This document shows positions 17,897 through 27,285 of a stretch of 64,000 nucleotides of DNA, piece after piece. Source of the stretch: Alteromonas sp. BMJM2. Lineage in GTDB: Bacteria; Pseudomonadota; Gammaproteobacteria; Enterobacterales; Alteromonadaceae. Every line of letters starts with the position of its first letter. Position 1 is the stretch's first letter. Below the pieces are notes generated by a model. That model did no database searches, was not told the origin of the DNA, and worked only from the letters and a program-made list of their open reading frames with translations. The position numbers and the translations under genes were made by a program. Where the stretch lies: contig NZ_JAPVOT010000014.1 of NCBI RefSeq assembly GCF_027257845.1, positions 1 to 64,000 of the forward strand, given 5' to 3'.

Positions 17897-20318
17897 ACTC
17901 ATAGATTCTCCCCAACAAAAGCAGCAATCATCAGGCCGTGTACACACATCTCAAAAACATGAGAGCGCCATTCGCCAGGTACAGGGCTCTGCTAATTATG
18001 TTGATGATATTACTGAGCCGCAAGGAACCTTATATGCGGCAGTAGGACTGAGTGAATGCGCAAGAGGTAAAATTACGGCAATAGACCTAAGCGCAGTGCG
18101 TGCCAGTGAAGGCGTTATTGACGTAGTCACGATAGACGATGTACCAGGTCATAAGGATATTGGGCCAGTTTTTAAAGGCGACCCTCTGCTTGCAGATGGT
18201 GAGATTAAGTTTTTTGGGCAACCCGTATTCGCGGTATTAGCAACGTCGGTGGTGCTAGCTCGTCAAGCCGCCCTGAAAGGCCAAGTAACGGTAGATGGCG
18301 AAACCGCCATTCTCAAGGCTAGCGAGGCACATCAACACAGTGCTTTTGTTCGCCCATCACAGCGATTTGGGCAAGGTAACCCCGATGAAATAATTGAAAA
18401 TGCTGAACATTCAGTCAGCGGTACCCTAGACATAGGCGGTCAGGAGCACATGTATCTTGAGGGGCAAGTGAGTCTTGCCGTTCCTTGTGAAGAAGATCGG
18501 ATGAATATTTACACATCAAGTCAGCATCCAAGCGAAGTGCAAAAGCTTGTTGCTGAAGTGCTTGATGTACGATTGCATCGCGTCATGGTAGATATGCGCA
18601 GAATGGGCGGTGGATTTGGCGGAAAAGAAACCCAAGCGGCTCAATGGGCCTGTATTGCTGCGCTATTGGCACAGAGAAACCAGCGAGCTGTAAAATTGAG
18701 GCTGCCTCGCAATGTGGACATGCACGTTACCGGTAAGCGCCACCCGTTTAGTAACGCCTTTGACGTGGCTTTTGACGAGAATGGCAAAATTACCGCAACG
18801 CGCATGGAAGTAAACGGTATCTGTGGGCATTCGCCGGATCTTTCTGACGCTATTGTTGATAGAGCGATGTTTCATGTCGACAACGGGTACTTTTTAGGCG
18901 ACAGCAACATTGTTGGCCACCGGCTGCAGACTAATATGGTTTCCCACACCGCCTATCGAGGTTTTGGCGGCCCGCAGGGCATGATAATGGCAGAAGCAAT
19001 GATAGATAAAATTGCTCGTCATGCTGGGCTAGACCCACTCACAGTGCGAAAAAGAAACCTATACGGTGCGTCTACTGGCACCACAACCCCTTACGGCATG
19101 GAAATAGAGCATAACCTGCTTCCCGAAATGATTGAGGCGCTAGAGAAAAAAGCCGACTATTGGCAACGAAGAGAAAATATCGCAAGGTTTAATCGCAACA
19201 GCCCCATTATTAAAAAAGGGTTGGCGTTAACACCAGTGAAATTTGGTATTTCGTTTACCGCCAAACACCTCAACCAGGCTGGTGCACTCGTTCATATTTA
19301 CACCGATGGTAGCGTGCAAGTTAATCACGGTGGTACAGAGATGGGCCAAGGCCTGCACACCAAAATAGGCCAAATTGCCGCTAATGAGTTCGGTATCGAT
19401 TCATCGATGATTGAAGTAACCTCTACTCGAACTGACAAGGTGCCGAACACATCACCTACCGCAGCATCAAGCGGTACCGATCTCAACGGAAAAGCCGTTC
19501 AAAATGCCTGCATTACTCTTAAAGAGCGTCTAGCTGAATGCTTTGCTAAGCGTATTGGACGGGATGAACTTGCTCAACAGGTGAGGTTTGAAGATGGTCA
19601 CGTGGGAATAGGTGATGAGAAGATGTCGTTTTCCGATCTTATTCAAGCTGCCTATTTTGAGCGTGTGTCGTTGTCGACTACGGGTTTTTATCAAACCCCG
19701 AAACTAGCGTACAACAGAGAAACCGGCGAAGGCCGTCCATTTTTCTATTTTGCCTATGGTGTCTCAATGTCTGAAGTATCCATTGATACCCTAACAGGCG
19801 AATACACAGTGGATCAGGTAGATATTATTCACGATGTAGGAAAAAGCCTTAATCCGGCCATCGATATTGGGCAAATAGAAGGTGCGTTTATTCAGGGAAT
19901 GGGATGGTTAACTACTGAAGATCTGAAATGGAACGATAGTGGAAAGCTTATCAGCGAAAATATGGCCACGTACAAGATCCCTGCGATCGGCGATACGCCA
20001 GCCACTTTCAACGTTGAGCTTTATGGCAAAGAGAATGCAGAAGACAGTATTTATCATTCAAAAGCGGTAGGAGAACCGCCGTTTATGCTGGCTATTTCTG
20101 TATGGTGTGCACTAAAAGACGCTATTTCAAGCTTGTCTGGTTACACTATTGACCCACAGCTTGACACCCCTGCCACACCTGAAAAGGTGTTAAATGCTAT
20201 CATCAGTACTCAGCAGATGATGGACAGTAATGGTTCAGAATCGAGCTCTCATTCAGACTCAGATTCAAAGACAGCTGCAGAGCTCGCCTTAAACTCAAAT
20301 AAAGTGTCGGGGGGATAA
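17889..20318 (+). CDS. xdhB: Xanthine dehydrogenase molybdopterin large subunit
   Basis: An 809-residue molybdenum-cofactor subunit. Expected features are present: RRMGGGFGGKETQAA and AYRGFGGPQG near the cofactor, GTEMGQGLHTKIGQIA in the binding core, and the catalytic Glu in VGEPPFMLAIS close to the C-terminus. A low-complexity serine-rich tail (GSESSSHSDSDSK) follows the catalytic domain and is probably disordered. It acts as the active-site subunit with XdhA. The stop codon overlaps the xdhC start (TAATG). Confidence 0.95.
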   Translation: MRKLIDSPQQKQQSSGRVHTSQKHESAIRQVQGSANYVDDITEPQGTLYAAVGLSECARGKITAIDLSAVRASEGVIDVVTIDDVPGHKDIGPVFKGDPLLADGEIKFFGQPVFAVLATSVVLARQAALKGQVTVDGETAILKASEAHQHSAFVRPSQRFGQGNPDEIIENAEHSVSGTLDIGGQEHMYLEGQVSLAVPCEEDRMNIYTSSQHPSEVQKLVAEVLDVRLHRVMVDMRRMGGGFGGKETQAAQWACIAALLAQRNQRAVKLRLPRNVDMHVTGKRHPFSNAFDVAFDENGKITATRMEVNGICGHSPDLSDAIVDRAMFHVDNGYFLGDSNIVGHRLQTNMVSHTAYRGFGGPQGMIMAEAMIDKIARHAGLDPLTVRKRNLYGASTGTTTPYGMEIEHNLLPEMIEALEKKADYWQRRENIARFNRNSPIIKKGLALTPVKFGISFTAKHLNQAGALVHIYTDGSVQVNHGGTEMGQGLHTKIGQIAANEFGIDSSMIEVTSTRTDKVPNTSPTAASSGTDLNGKAVQNACITLKERLAECFAKRIGRDELAQQVRFEDGHVGIGDEKMSFSDLIQAAYFERVSLSTTGFYQTPKLAYNRETGEGRPFFYFAYGVSMSEVSIDTLTGEYTVDQVDIIHDVGKSLNPAIDIGQIEGAFIQGMGWLTTEDLKWNDSGKLISENMATYKIPAIGDTPATFNVELYGKENAEDSIYHSKAVGEPPFMLAISVWCALKDAISSLSGYTIDPQLDTPATPEKVLNAIISTQQMMDSNGSESSSHSDSDSKTAAELALNSNKVSGG

Positions 20319-21283
20319 TGATTAACCTAACCTGGCGGGCAAAAACGTGGCACGAAGGAATAGCACAATGCCAACAGCACAATATATCTTATGTATTGGT
20401 AACTGTTGTTAGCGTTGCAGGTTCTGCCCCACGAGAAACAGGCAGCAAAATGGTAGTCACTGCCTCTGAGAGTATCGATACGATCGGTGGTGGGCATTTA
20501 GAACACCATGCTATCGCAACATCACGAGAGTTTCTGCTAAGTAACGAGCCACAAACTGAACTGCGTAGTTATCCGCTAAGCAGTAAGCTAGGGCAATGCT
20601 GCGGCGGTGCGGTTAAAGTGCTTTTTGATGTGTGCAATAGCTATCAGCAGCACATTGCCGTGTTCGGTGCCGGACACGTGGCAAAAGCGCTAATCCCCAT
20701 ACTCTCACAACTGCCCGTTAGGATAACGTGGATTGACAGCCGTGAAGCACTTTTCCCTATTGGCTCGACCAATGCAGCAGATGACACAGCCTTGAGCGGA
20801 AAATCAGCCTTGAGCGGAAAATCAGCCTTGAGCGCAAATCAACTACCACCCAATGTAGACATTGTCGTTGAGCAAGAGCCTGAAACTGAGGTAGCTCACC
20901 TCGCTCCAGGGTCATGGCTTGTAATTTTAACCCATGACCACCAATTAGATTATCGAATTACGGAGCAAGCACTAAAATATCCGTCGCTTCCGTTTGTTGG
21001 TCTTATTGGGTCACAAACCAAAGCCAAACGATTTATCACTAAGCTGTCCCATCGTGGATTTGATGAAGCTGCATTGGCGCGGTTATACACGCCTATTGGC
21101 AATTCATCTGTCCCCGGAAAGCGACCTATCGAGGTGGCGGTTTCCATAAGCGCACAATTGATTGCGCTGTTACACTGTCAGTCTGACAAAGAAAATACTC
21201 ACGCTGCTATTAGCAAAACCGATAGCGCACACACCAGAGCAGTTAATACAGAATGCGCGATTAGGGATACCAATGACATTTGA
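20318..21283 (+). CDS. xdhC: XdhC, molybdenum cofactor insertion factor for xanthine dehydrogenase
   Basis: A 321-residue accessory protein that binds, sulfurates and inserts the molybdenum cofactor into XdhB and is not part of the final enzyme. The XdhC/CoxI motifs are clear: GSAPRETGSKMVV, GGGHLEHHAI, GQCCGGAVKVLFD and a Rossmann segment VFGAGHVAKAL. An unusual triplet ALSGKS-ALSGKS-ALSANQ near residues 158-175 comes from an in-frame 18-bp tandem repeat. The C-terminal ~35 residues are low in conservation. It overlaps uraD by 11 bases. Confidence 0.92.
   Translation: MINLTWRAKTWHEGIAQCQQHNISYVLVTVVSVAGSAPRETGSKMVVTASESIDTIGGGHLEHHAIATSREFLLSNEPQTELRSYPLSSKLGQCCGGAVKVLFDVCNSYQQHIAVFGAGHVAKALIPILSQLPVRITWIDSREALFPIGSTNAADDTALSGKSALSGKSALSANQLPPNVDIVVEQEPETEVAHLAPGSWLVILTHDHQLDYRITEQALKYPSLPFVGLIGSQTKAKRFITKLSHRGFDEAALARLYTPIGNSSVPGKRPIEVAVSISAQLIALLHCQSDKENTHAAISKTDSAHTRAVNTECAIRDTNDI
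20789..20842. repeat. In-frame 18-bp tandem repeat inside xdhC
   Basis: GCCTTGAGCGGAAAATCA occurs twice exactly (20789-20806, 20807-20824) with a third diverged copy. Each unit adds six residues (ALSGKS), so the frame is kept. It probably lies in a surface linker of the protein. Confidence 0.9.
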
Positions 21284-21788
21284 TGAGCTAAATAGTCTGG
21301 AAGGTGGAAAGGCAGCCAAGTGGTTTGAACAATGCTGCGCTTCTACTAAATGGGTGAATAGCATGGTAGATGCTCGCCCGTATGCAAATATCAATGAGGT
21401 AAAGATTCAAGCAAAAGAAGCGTGGGCTACTTGCGGTAGAGAGGATGTGCTAGCTGCTTTCAAAGCTCATCCGATGATTGGCAATGTAGAGTCACTTCGC
21501 AAAAAATTTGAAAATACAAAAGCTATCGCCGCGGGCGAACAATCTGGCGCAAGCAAAGCCTCGGAAGACACGCTGCATGATTTAAAAAATGGAAATATTG
21601 AGTATCTCAATAAACACGGCTTTATCTTCATTATTTGCGCTACCGGACTATCTGCCGAAACCATGCTTGGTGAGCTTAATAAGCGATTGCCAAACAACAC
21701 AAACGAAGAGATTAGAATTGCCGCCGAGGAGCAATTAAAGATCACCCTTTTGCGACTCAGTAAAGCGCTGGACGAAACACTGGCCTAA
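21273..21788 (+). CDS. uraD: OHCU decarboxylase
   Basis: A 171-residue enzyme converting 2-oxo-4-hydroxy-4-carboxy-5-ureidoimidazoline to S-allantoin. It has the conserved HPMIG block with the catalytic His (usual form HPRIG), the E-Q-x-G region (AAGEQSGA) and the C-terminal R-I-A-A-E-E-Q segment holding the conserved Arg. The ATG at 21273 has a GGGA ribosome site and gives the usual family length; upstream ATGs would overlap xdhC by more than 100 bases. It follows PuuD and UraH in the pathway. Confidence 0.93.
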   Translation: MTFDELNSLEGGKAAKWFEQCCASTKWVNSMVDARPYANINEVKIQAKEAWATCGREDVLAAFKAHPMIGNVESLRKKFENTKAIAAGEQSGASKASEDTLHDLKNGNIEYLNKHGFIFIICATGLSAETMLGELNKRLPNNTNEEIRIAAEEQLKITLLRLSKALDETLA

Positions 21789-21915
21789 AGCAAAAAAATT
21801 AAAAAGCTCATTTGCAAGCTAATTGGACACTTTTCGACGATATTTTAGATGTCACTTTTGACGCCACTATTTAGATATCGCCACTGTGACCATGCTAGAA
21901 CAAACAGGATTAAAA

Positions 21916-22248
21916 ATGAACACACTATCAAGTCATGTGCTCGATACCACATTGGGAAAGCCCGCACAGGGCATACCATTAACCCTTACTCACCCAAATG
22001 GTCATACTGTTGAAGGTATAACCAATGATGACGGTCGTTTTAATGGCTGGGTAGAAAACAGCGCATCTGGGTTTGCGCCTGGCATTTATACCTTGCGCTT
22101 TCACTGTCAGCAGTTCTTAAAAGATAACCACGGCAAGTGCTTTTATCCTCATATCGACATTACTTTTGAGCTTGAAGAGCAAGGTGGGCATTACCACGTT
22201 CCTCTTCTTATATCGCCATTTGGTTTTAGCAGTTACAGGGGCAGCTAG
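21916..22248 (+). CDS. uraH: 5-hydroxyisourate hydrolase (transthyretin-like)
   Basis: A 110-residue transthyretin-like HIU hydrolase starting at MNTLSSHVLD, which carries the conserved SSHVLDTTLGKPA signature with active-site His, and ending in the diagnostic YRGS tetrapeptide. The reaction is 5-hydroxyisourate to OHCU. The ATG at 21916 has an AGGA ribosome site; an upstream ATG at 21886 is less likely. No signal peptide is seen, so it is cytoplasmic. It lies 5 bases before guaD. Confidence 0.94.
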   Translation: MNTLSSHVLDTTLGKPAQGIPLTLTHPNGHTVEGITNDDGRFNGWVENSASGFAPGIYTLRFHCQQFLKDNHGKCFYPHIDITFELEEQGGHYHVPLLISPFGFSSYRGS

Positions 22249-22253
22249 GTTCA

Positions 22254-23663
22254 ATGCCGTTAAATTCTTCAATTTCAGAGGCTGTACCGCCAACGAGTGT
22301 AGCTTCTCCCAAAGCGACTGCTGTACTACAAAAACAGCTATTTCGCGCCAGTATTGCTCATTACCCGAATAATGCGCCCGATATGTCTAGTGCGATGGGT
22401 AGCGCTTATGAACAAAGCATTGAAATATTCACTGACGGTGCATTAGTGATAGAAGACAATGTAATTTGCGATATCGGTGACTACGCCACTGTGGCTCAAA
22501 AGTATCCAGAGGCCGTCGTCAGTGACTATTCTGGCAAGTGGATATTCCCCGGTTTAATAGACAGTCACTTGCACTACCCACAAACACAGAGCATTGCCAA
22601 TTACGGCGATCAGCTTCTTAGCTGGCTAGAAAACTACACCTTTCCAGCAGAGATGGCTTTTGCTGATGAAGAGCATGCAAAAAATATTGCCAAGGTTTTC
22701 ATTAATCAGCTGTTAAAAAATGGCACAACCACGGGCTTTGTTTTTACTACCGTGCATGCGTCTAGTTGCCAAGCATTATTCAGCGCAGCCAGCGATATCA
22801 ACATGGCGATTGTGGCAGGTAAAGTCTGTATGGATCGCAATTGCCCTTCTAAGCTAAAAGATACGCCAGAACTCGCACAGCGTGAGAGTGCCGACTTAAT
22901 TGACCAGTGGCATAATAACGGACGTAACAAGTATGCTCTAACTCCGCGGTTTGCACCAACAAGTAGCGATGCGCAGCTAGCGGCTCTTGGCGAGTTGGCA
23001 ACCCAGTACAAAGATGTGTTTATACAAACTCACCTTTCAGAAAACCGCGATGAAATTGCATGGGTAAACTCTCTTTTTCCAAACGCTAATGGCTATTTGG
23101 ACGTTTACGACAAACATCACCTAGTAAGGGAGCGTTCTGTATTTGGGCACGGCATTCACCTTAATCAGCAAGAATGGGAAAGATTGGGCGAAGCAAATGC
23201 CACGCTAGCATTTTGCCCTACCTCAAATCTGTTTTTAGGCAGCGGCCTTTTTAATATGGAGCAGGCAAGAACAAATAATGTGCATGTTGCCTTAGCCACC
23301 GATGTGGGCGCAGGAACCACATTTAATATGTTTAAGACCTACGGTGACGCCTACAAAGTCAGTCAACTTCGCAATGCGCCAATTAGCCCCTTTGAAGGCT
23401 TTTATTTGATGACACAGGGCGCGGCAGCTGCCCATCAACTAGATGACGAAATTGGAAATTTAAATCCCAACACTACAGCAGACTTTATTATTGTCGAGCC
23501 GCGTTTCGACGAACTTACTTCATTACGTATTGGTGAAAACGCATCTTTTGAAGATGTGTTTTTTGCTCTCAGTATTCTTGGCGATGACCGCATGATTGAA
23601 CAAACCTGGATCAGCGGTCAATGTTGTTATAATAAAAAGGAGAATCAACATGCCTTGGCTTGA
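22254..23663 (+). CDS. guaD: Guanine deaminase
   Basis: A 469-residue amidohydrolase that turns guanine into xanthine plus ammonia. The metal-binding motifs are seen as PGLIDSHLHYPQT, QTHLSENRDE, VFGHGIHL and ATDVGAGTTFNMF. A non-conserved N-terminal ~35 residues precede the beta-sandwich part, so the true start could be further downstream than the ATG at 22254. Its last codons overlap the puuD start by 14 bases, which indicates translational coupling. Confidence 0.93.
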   Translation: MPLNSSISEAVPPTSVASPKATAVLQKQLFRASIAHYPNNAPDMSSAMGSAYEQSIEIFTDGALVIEDNVICDIGDYATVAQKYPEAVVSDYSGKWIFPGLIDSHLHYPQTQSIANYGDQLLSWLENYTFPAEMAFADEEHAKNIAKVFINQLLKNGTTTGFVFTTVHASSCQALFSAASDINMAIVAGKVCMDRNCPSKLKDTPELAQRESADLIDQWHNNGRNKYALTPRFAPTSSDAQLAALGELATQYKDVFIQTHLSENRDEIAWVNSLFPNANGYLDVYDKHHLVRERSVFGHGIHLNQQEWERLGEANATLAFCPTSNLFLGSGLFNMEQARTNNVHVALATDVGAGTTFNMFKTYGDAYKVSQLRNAPISPFEGFYLMTQGAAAAHQLDDEIGNLNPNTTADFIIVEPRFDELTSLRIGENASFEDVFFALSILGDDRMIEQTWISGQCCYNKKENQHALA

Positions 23664-24960
23664 CTGGTTTAGTTTATTTGTTCGTTGGTTTCACGTTATC
23701 GCTGGCGTAGCGTGGATTGGTGCATCTTTCTATTTTATCTGGCTTGATAATAACCTTCGCGCCCCTGCACAATGGAAAGCGGACAAGGGTATTAAAGGAG
23801 ATTTATGGGCAATACACGGAGGCGGCTTTTACGAAGTAGCTAAGTACGCCTACGGCCCTGAACAAATGCCTACTACGCTACATTGGTTTAAATGGGAAGC
23901 TTACACGACGTGGCTTTCGGGCTTTGCCCTATTAATTATTGTGTATTACTTTGGCGCTTCAGCCTACCTTATCGACCCTCGGGTAAATGCTATCTCGCCC
24001 AGCGTCGCTATTGGCTTAGGTTTAGGGCTTATCTTTGGCGGATTAGCGCTATATGAACTCGCCTGTCGAAGCCGACTTGCAAACTACCCCGTTGCCTTTG
24101 GTATTTGCCTAGTGACCCTCATTTGTATCGTCACCTTCTTCGCTACCCAATGGTTTAGCGGTCGTGGCGCTTACATTCATGTGGGAGCGCTTATCGGCAC
24201 CATTATGGCTGGCAATGTGTTTCTTAATATCATGCCCAATCAGCGTAAAATGGTAGCAGCTGTAGCAGCAAAAAAAGACATCGACCCACAGTGGGGCGCA
24301 AGCGCAAAGCTTCGTTCATTACACAATAACTACTTCACTCTCCCCTTGCTGTTTATCATGATCTCCAACCATTATCCCATGACCTATCAACATCAGCACA
24401 ACGACTTAGTACTTATTGCTATTATGATTGCGGCAGCGTGGATTAGACACTTCTTTAATCTACGACATAAAGGGCAAACAAAACCAAGCATATTAGTAAC
24501 CGGCGCTATCGCTATGCTCGCCATTTCACTTTGGATTTCGTGGCCGCAAGCGGCAGCGGTTACCCCCGAAAGCTCTGGTTCTAACCCTGCTGTAAATGTA
24601 GTGGGCTCTGCTGAAATGAAGCAAACGGCGCTTAATGAAACAAGCGGTACGGTTTCACAGAAAGCAACTTCTCATGCGGGTAGTGATACCCTGCCTGAAG
24701 CAACCGCAGCGATTAGCAACGAGCACATACAGTCTTTAGTTAATACGCACTGCGTGAGCTGCCACTCGCGAAACCCGAGTGATGATATTTTTAAGGTTGC
24801 GCCTGTGGGGGTAATACTTGATACCTGGCAAGATATAGAGCGCTATGCGCCGCAAATAGTAAGACGAACTTCGGTAACCAAAGATATGCCTTTTATGAAT
24901 AAAACAGGCATGAGTGAAAAAGAGCGTGAGGACATTGCGCGCTGGTTTGCCCAGCGCTAG
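23650..24960 (+). CDS. puuD: Urate hydroxylase PuuD, membrane urate oxidase with cytochrome c domain
   Basis: A 436-residue integral membrane protein. The N-terminal part (about 1-310) has about eight membrane helices with the RWFHVIAGVAWIGASFYFIWLDNNL start typical of PuuD. A disordered linker follows, and a cytochrome c domain at about 360-436 carries the heme motif CVSCH and an axial Met candidate in DMPFMNKTGMS. It oxidises urate to 5-hydroxyisourate and sends electrons to the respiratory chain rather than making peroxide. The ATG at 23650 has a GGAGA ribosome site. It is last in the xdh operon. Confidence 0.94.
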   Translation: MPWLDWFSLFVRWFHVIAGVAWIGASFYFIWLDNNLRAPAQWKADKGIKGDLWAIHGGGFYEVAKYAYGPEQMPTTLHWFKWEAYTTWLSGFALLIIVYYFGASAYLIDPRVNAISPSVAIGLGLGLIFGGLALYELACRSRLANYPVAFGICLVTLICIVTFFATQWFSGRGAYIHVGALIGTIMAGNVFLNIMPNQRKMVAAVAAKKDIDPQWGASAKLRSLHNNYFTLPLLFIMISNHYPMTYQHQHNDLVLIAIMIAAAWIRHFFNLRHKGQTKPSILVTGAIAMLAISLWISWPQAAAVTPESSGSNPAVNVVGSAEMKQTALNETSGTVSQKATSHAGSDTLPEATAAISNEHIQSLVNTHCVSCHSRNPSDDIFKVAPVGVILDTWQDIERYAPQIVRRTSVTKDMPFMNKTGMSEKEREDIARWFAQR

Positions 24961-24993
24961 TTAGCAAAGAAATAGCTTTTTACCGTTAACATT

Positions 24994-26277
24994 CTAAGAC
25001 TGTTCATTCACTTTCATGACCTCACTCCCGTGAGGTCTTTTCTTTATTGTGTACATGGCATGGTCTGCAGCATCAAGCCACTCTTGCACTGAAGACAATT
25101 CATCGTTCCATTCTTTCCAGCCTACGGCGTAATGAATAGGGATAGATATATTATCTTTTGCTTGCACTACAAACGCCAATTCATCAATTCGAGCAAAAAA
25201 ACGCTCTACTTCCGTGGCTTTGGTGCCGTATAGGAGAATAACAAACTCATCACCGCCAATGCGTCCGATTTTGTCTGCATCTCGCAACATACCCTGCATT
25301 TTTTCGGAAAAAACTTGTAGCGCTTTGTCGCCCACTTTATGACCGTAATTATCGTTTATTTGTTTAAACTCGTTTAAATCGATGTACACCAAGGTAGAGA
25401 CGTGGTGCTCTCGTTTCATCCGTTCAATCTCTTTAGAAAGTTGCTCGAATATTTCTCGACGATTAATTAAGCCGGTTAACGAATCGGTCTTAGATAAAAA
25501 AGCAAGCTCACTCACCGCCCGTTCTAATGCTTGCTGCTGCTCTTTCTCTTTGGTGATATCGTCTGCAGCGCCTAAAATCAGTGTTTGCTGCTCTTTCGCG
25601 TCAAATATCAGGCTGCCTCTATCGTGAAGATAGCGAACCTGGCCACTAATATCGTAAATACGATATTGGAGCTCCCAACTTTTAAGAGGTCGTTGACTGA
25701 ATACTTCTAGCACTTTGGGTTTATCACCTTCATGCACATGGTCGATAAATGCTAGCGGCTTGGCGTATAGCTCGTATTCACTGCGCCCGAATATACTTTG
25801 GTAGCCATCGTTTAAATAATGCATTGTTTTAAAATCTGGGCTGGCAACCCAAATAAAAGTGCGGGAGGAAAATTCACTGACAATCTTACTGAAAAGGGCC
25901 TCAATCTGAAATAACTCACTCTCAATTCGCTTTTTCTCATCAATATCTTCAACCACAGAGATAAAGAAGTCGGGATTATCGTTGCCATCTCTTACTAGGG
26001 AAACCGTTAACTTGCCCCACACTGCCACACCGTCTTTGCGAAGGTATTGCTTTTCCATGGCGTAGCTATCAATTTTTCCTGCGAGCAATTGCTCAAGGTT
26101 TGACAGGTCAGAATTGAGGTGTTCGGCAACCGTTATCTCCTGAAAGGTCATACTTTTTAATACGTGCCGCTCGTAACCGAGAAAGTCACAAAGCTTCTGG
26201 TTCACTTTAATAAAGGTTCCTTGCGGGCTTACATGGGCTAACCCAACAGCACAAAATTCGAAGGTTTTATCGACCAT
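24994..26277 (-). CDS. PAS-PAS-GGDEF diguanylate cyclase
   Basis: A 427-residue soluble protein. The first PAS domain (about 3-110, ending at FFISVVEDIDEKK) and a second PAS/PAC (about 130-245) precede a GGDEF domain (about 260-420). The active site is RIGGDEF near residue 340, so it should synthesise c-di-GMP. The position five to nine residues before it (DADKIG) lacks a clear RxxD inhibitory site. There is no membrane segment, so it is expected to sense an internal signal. Confidence 0.92.
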   Translation of the reverse strand: MVDKTFEFCAVGLAHVSPQGTFIKVNQKLCDFLGYERHVLKSMTFQEITVAEHLNSDLSNLEQLLAGKIDSYAMEKQYLRKDGVAVWGKLTVSLVRDGNDNPDFFISVVEDIDEKKRIESELFQIEALFSKIVSEFSSRTFIWVASPDFKTMHYLNDGYQSIFGRSEYELYAKPLAFIDHVHEGDKPKVLEVFSQRPLKSWELQYRIYDISGQVRYLHDRGSLIFDAKEQQTLILGAADDITKEKEQQQALERAVSELAFLSKTDSLTGLINRREIFEQLSKEIERMKREHHVSTLVYIDLNEFKQINDNYGHKVGDKALQVFSEKMQGMLRDADKIGRIGGDEFVILLYGTKATEVERFFARIDELAFVVQAKDNISIPIHYAVGWKEWNDELSSVQEWLDAADHAMYTIKKRPHGSEVMKVNEQS

Positions 26278-26637
26278 GCACGACCCCCACTGTAAAAAAA
26301 TGCATTCCTTGCCCTCTAGCGTTAGCTTTTTATTGTTAGCTTTGTGAAAATGACGCTATATAAATCTCAGGTAAACTTTTACCTTCGTTAAACCTTAGTC
26401 TAGATTAGCAATTTTGGGGCACTATCAAAAAAAATAAATTAATTGATTGCCTCACCTCTGAGTAATTTTAAAGCGCACTCTTTAAATCAGGACGCCATCG
26501 CTGGCCTATTGAATTAATCTGCCAGCAGTTTACTCGAGCCTCTGTGGTAATCTGTAGCCAACTCAATTAGCTATTTTAGCAAAGAGCAGTATCAGACATG
26601 AACAATACTAAGAATGGGCAATATCAGGGTTGAATAA
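26278..26637. other. 360-base divergent intergenic region
   Basis: The gap lies between the divergent GGDEF and KefG-like genes. It is AT-rich, presumably holds both promoters, and shows no clear gene, terminator or strong palindrome. Confidence 0.5.
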
Positions 26638-27285
26638 ATGAAAAGCGATAGCTACTCAACGTCGTCTATAGCGAGCAACAGTCGACGCATTCTTGTGCTG
26701 TTCGCTCATCCTGTACCGCAGCAGTCTGAAGTGAATATTTTTTTATTTAAAGACGCACAGCAGTTACCGCATGTTACCGCTGTTGATGTATATGCCGAAT
26801 ATCCTGATTTCAATATAGATGTCGTCAAAGAGCAGCAGCGACTGGTTAATCACGACGTGATTATTTTTCAATACCCGCTGTATTGGTATTCAACACCATC
26901 AATATTAAAAGAGTATCAAGACTTAGTGCTTGAATATGGTTTTGCTTATGGCAAAGGTGGCACTGCATTAAGAGACAAACTCTTTTTCTGTGCCATTAGC
27001 GCTGGCGGAAAAGAAGAAGCGTATCAGACTGATGGATTTAATCATTTTACCATACGTCAACTGTTGCAACCTCTCGAGCAAATGGCAAGTATCACGAATA
27101 TGACATACCTCGCTCCCTTTGCGCTATTTGGCTCTCGCTCTGCATCTCGCGAGGACAGAATATCGACACATAGAGAAAAATGGAAAACGCTATTGAATGC
27201 ACTTGCTACAGATCAGATTGATTTGGAGCGGGCACAAAACATAGAAAATCTCGCAGATTTAACGATTAGCGGAGCTGAAAAATAG
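26638..27285 (+). CDS. KefG/KefF-like flavodoxin-fold ancillary protein
   Basis: A 215-residue NAD(P)H:quinone oxidoreductase-like protein of the flavodoxin-2 fold. Recognisable segments are ILVLFAHPVPQQSEVN for FMN binding, FQYPLYWYSTPSILKEYQD and CAISAGGKEEAYQ. In Kef systems this ancillary subunit sits on the antiporter and is needed for full activity. The antiporter gene starts at the base right after its stop codon, which supports that role. Confidence 0.85.
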   Translation: MKSDSYSTSSIASNSRRILVLFAHPVPQQSEVNIFLFKDAQQLPHVTAVDVYAEYPDFNIDVVKEQQRLVNHDVIIFQYPLYWYSTPSILKEYQDLVLEYGFAYGKGGTALRDKLFFCAISAGGKEEAYQTDGFNHFTIRQLLQPLEQMASITNMTYLAPFALFGSRSASREDRISTHREKWKTLLNALATDQIDLERAQNIENLADLTISGAEK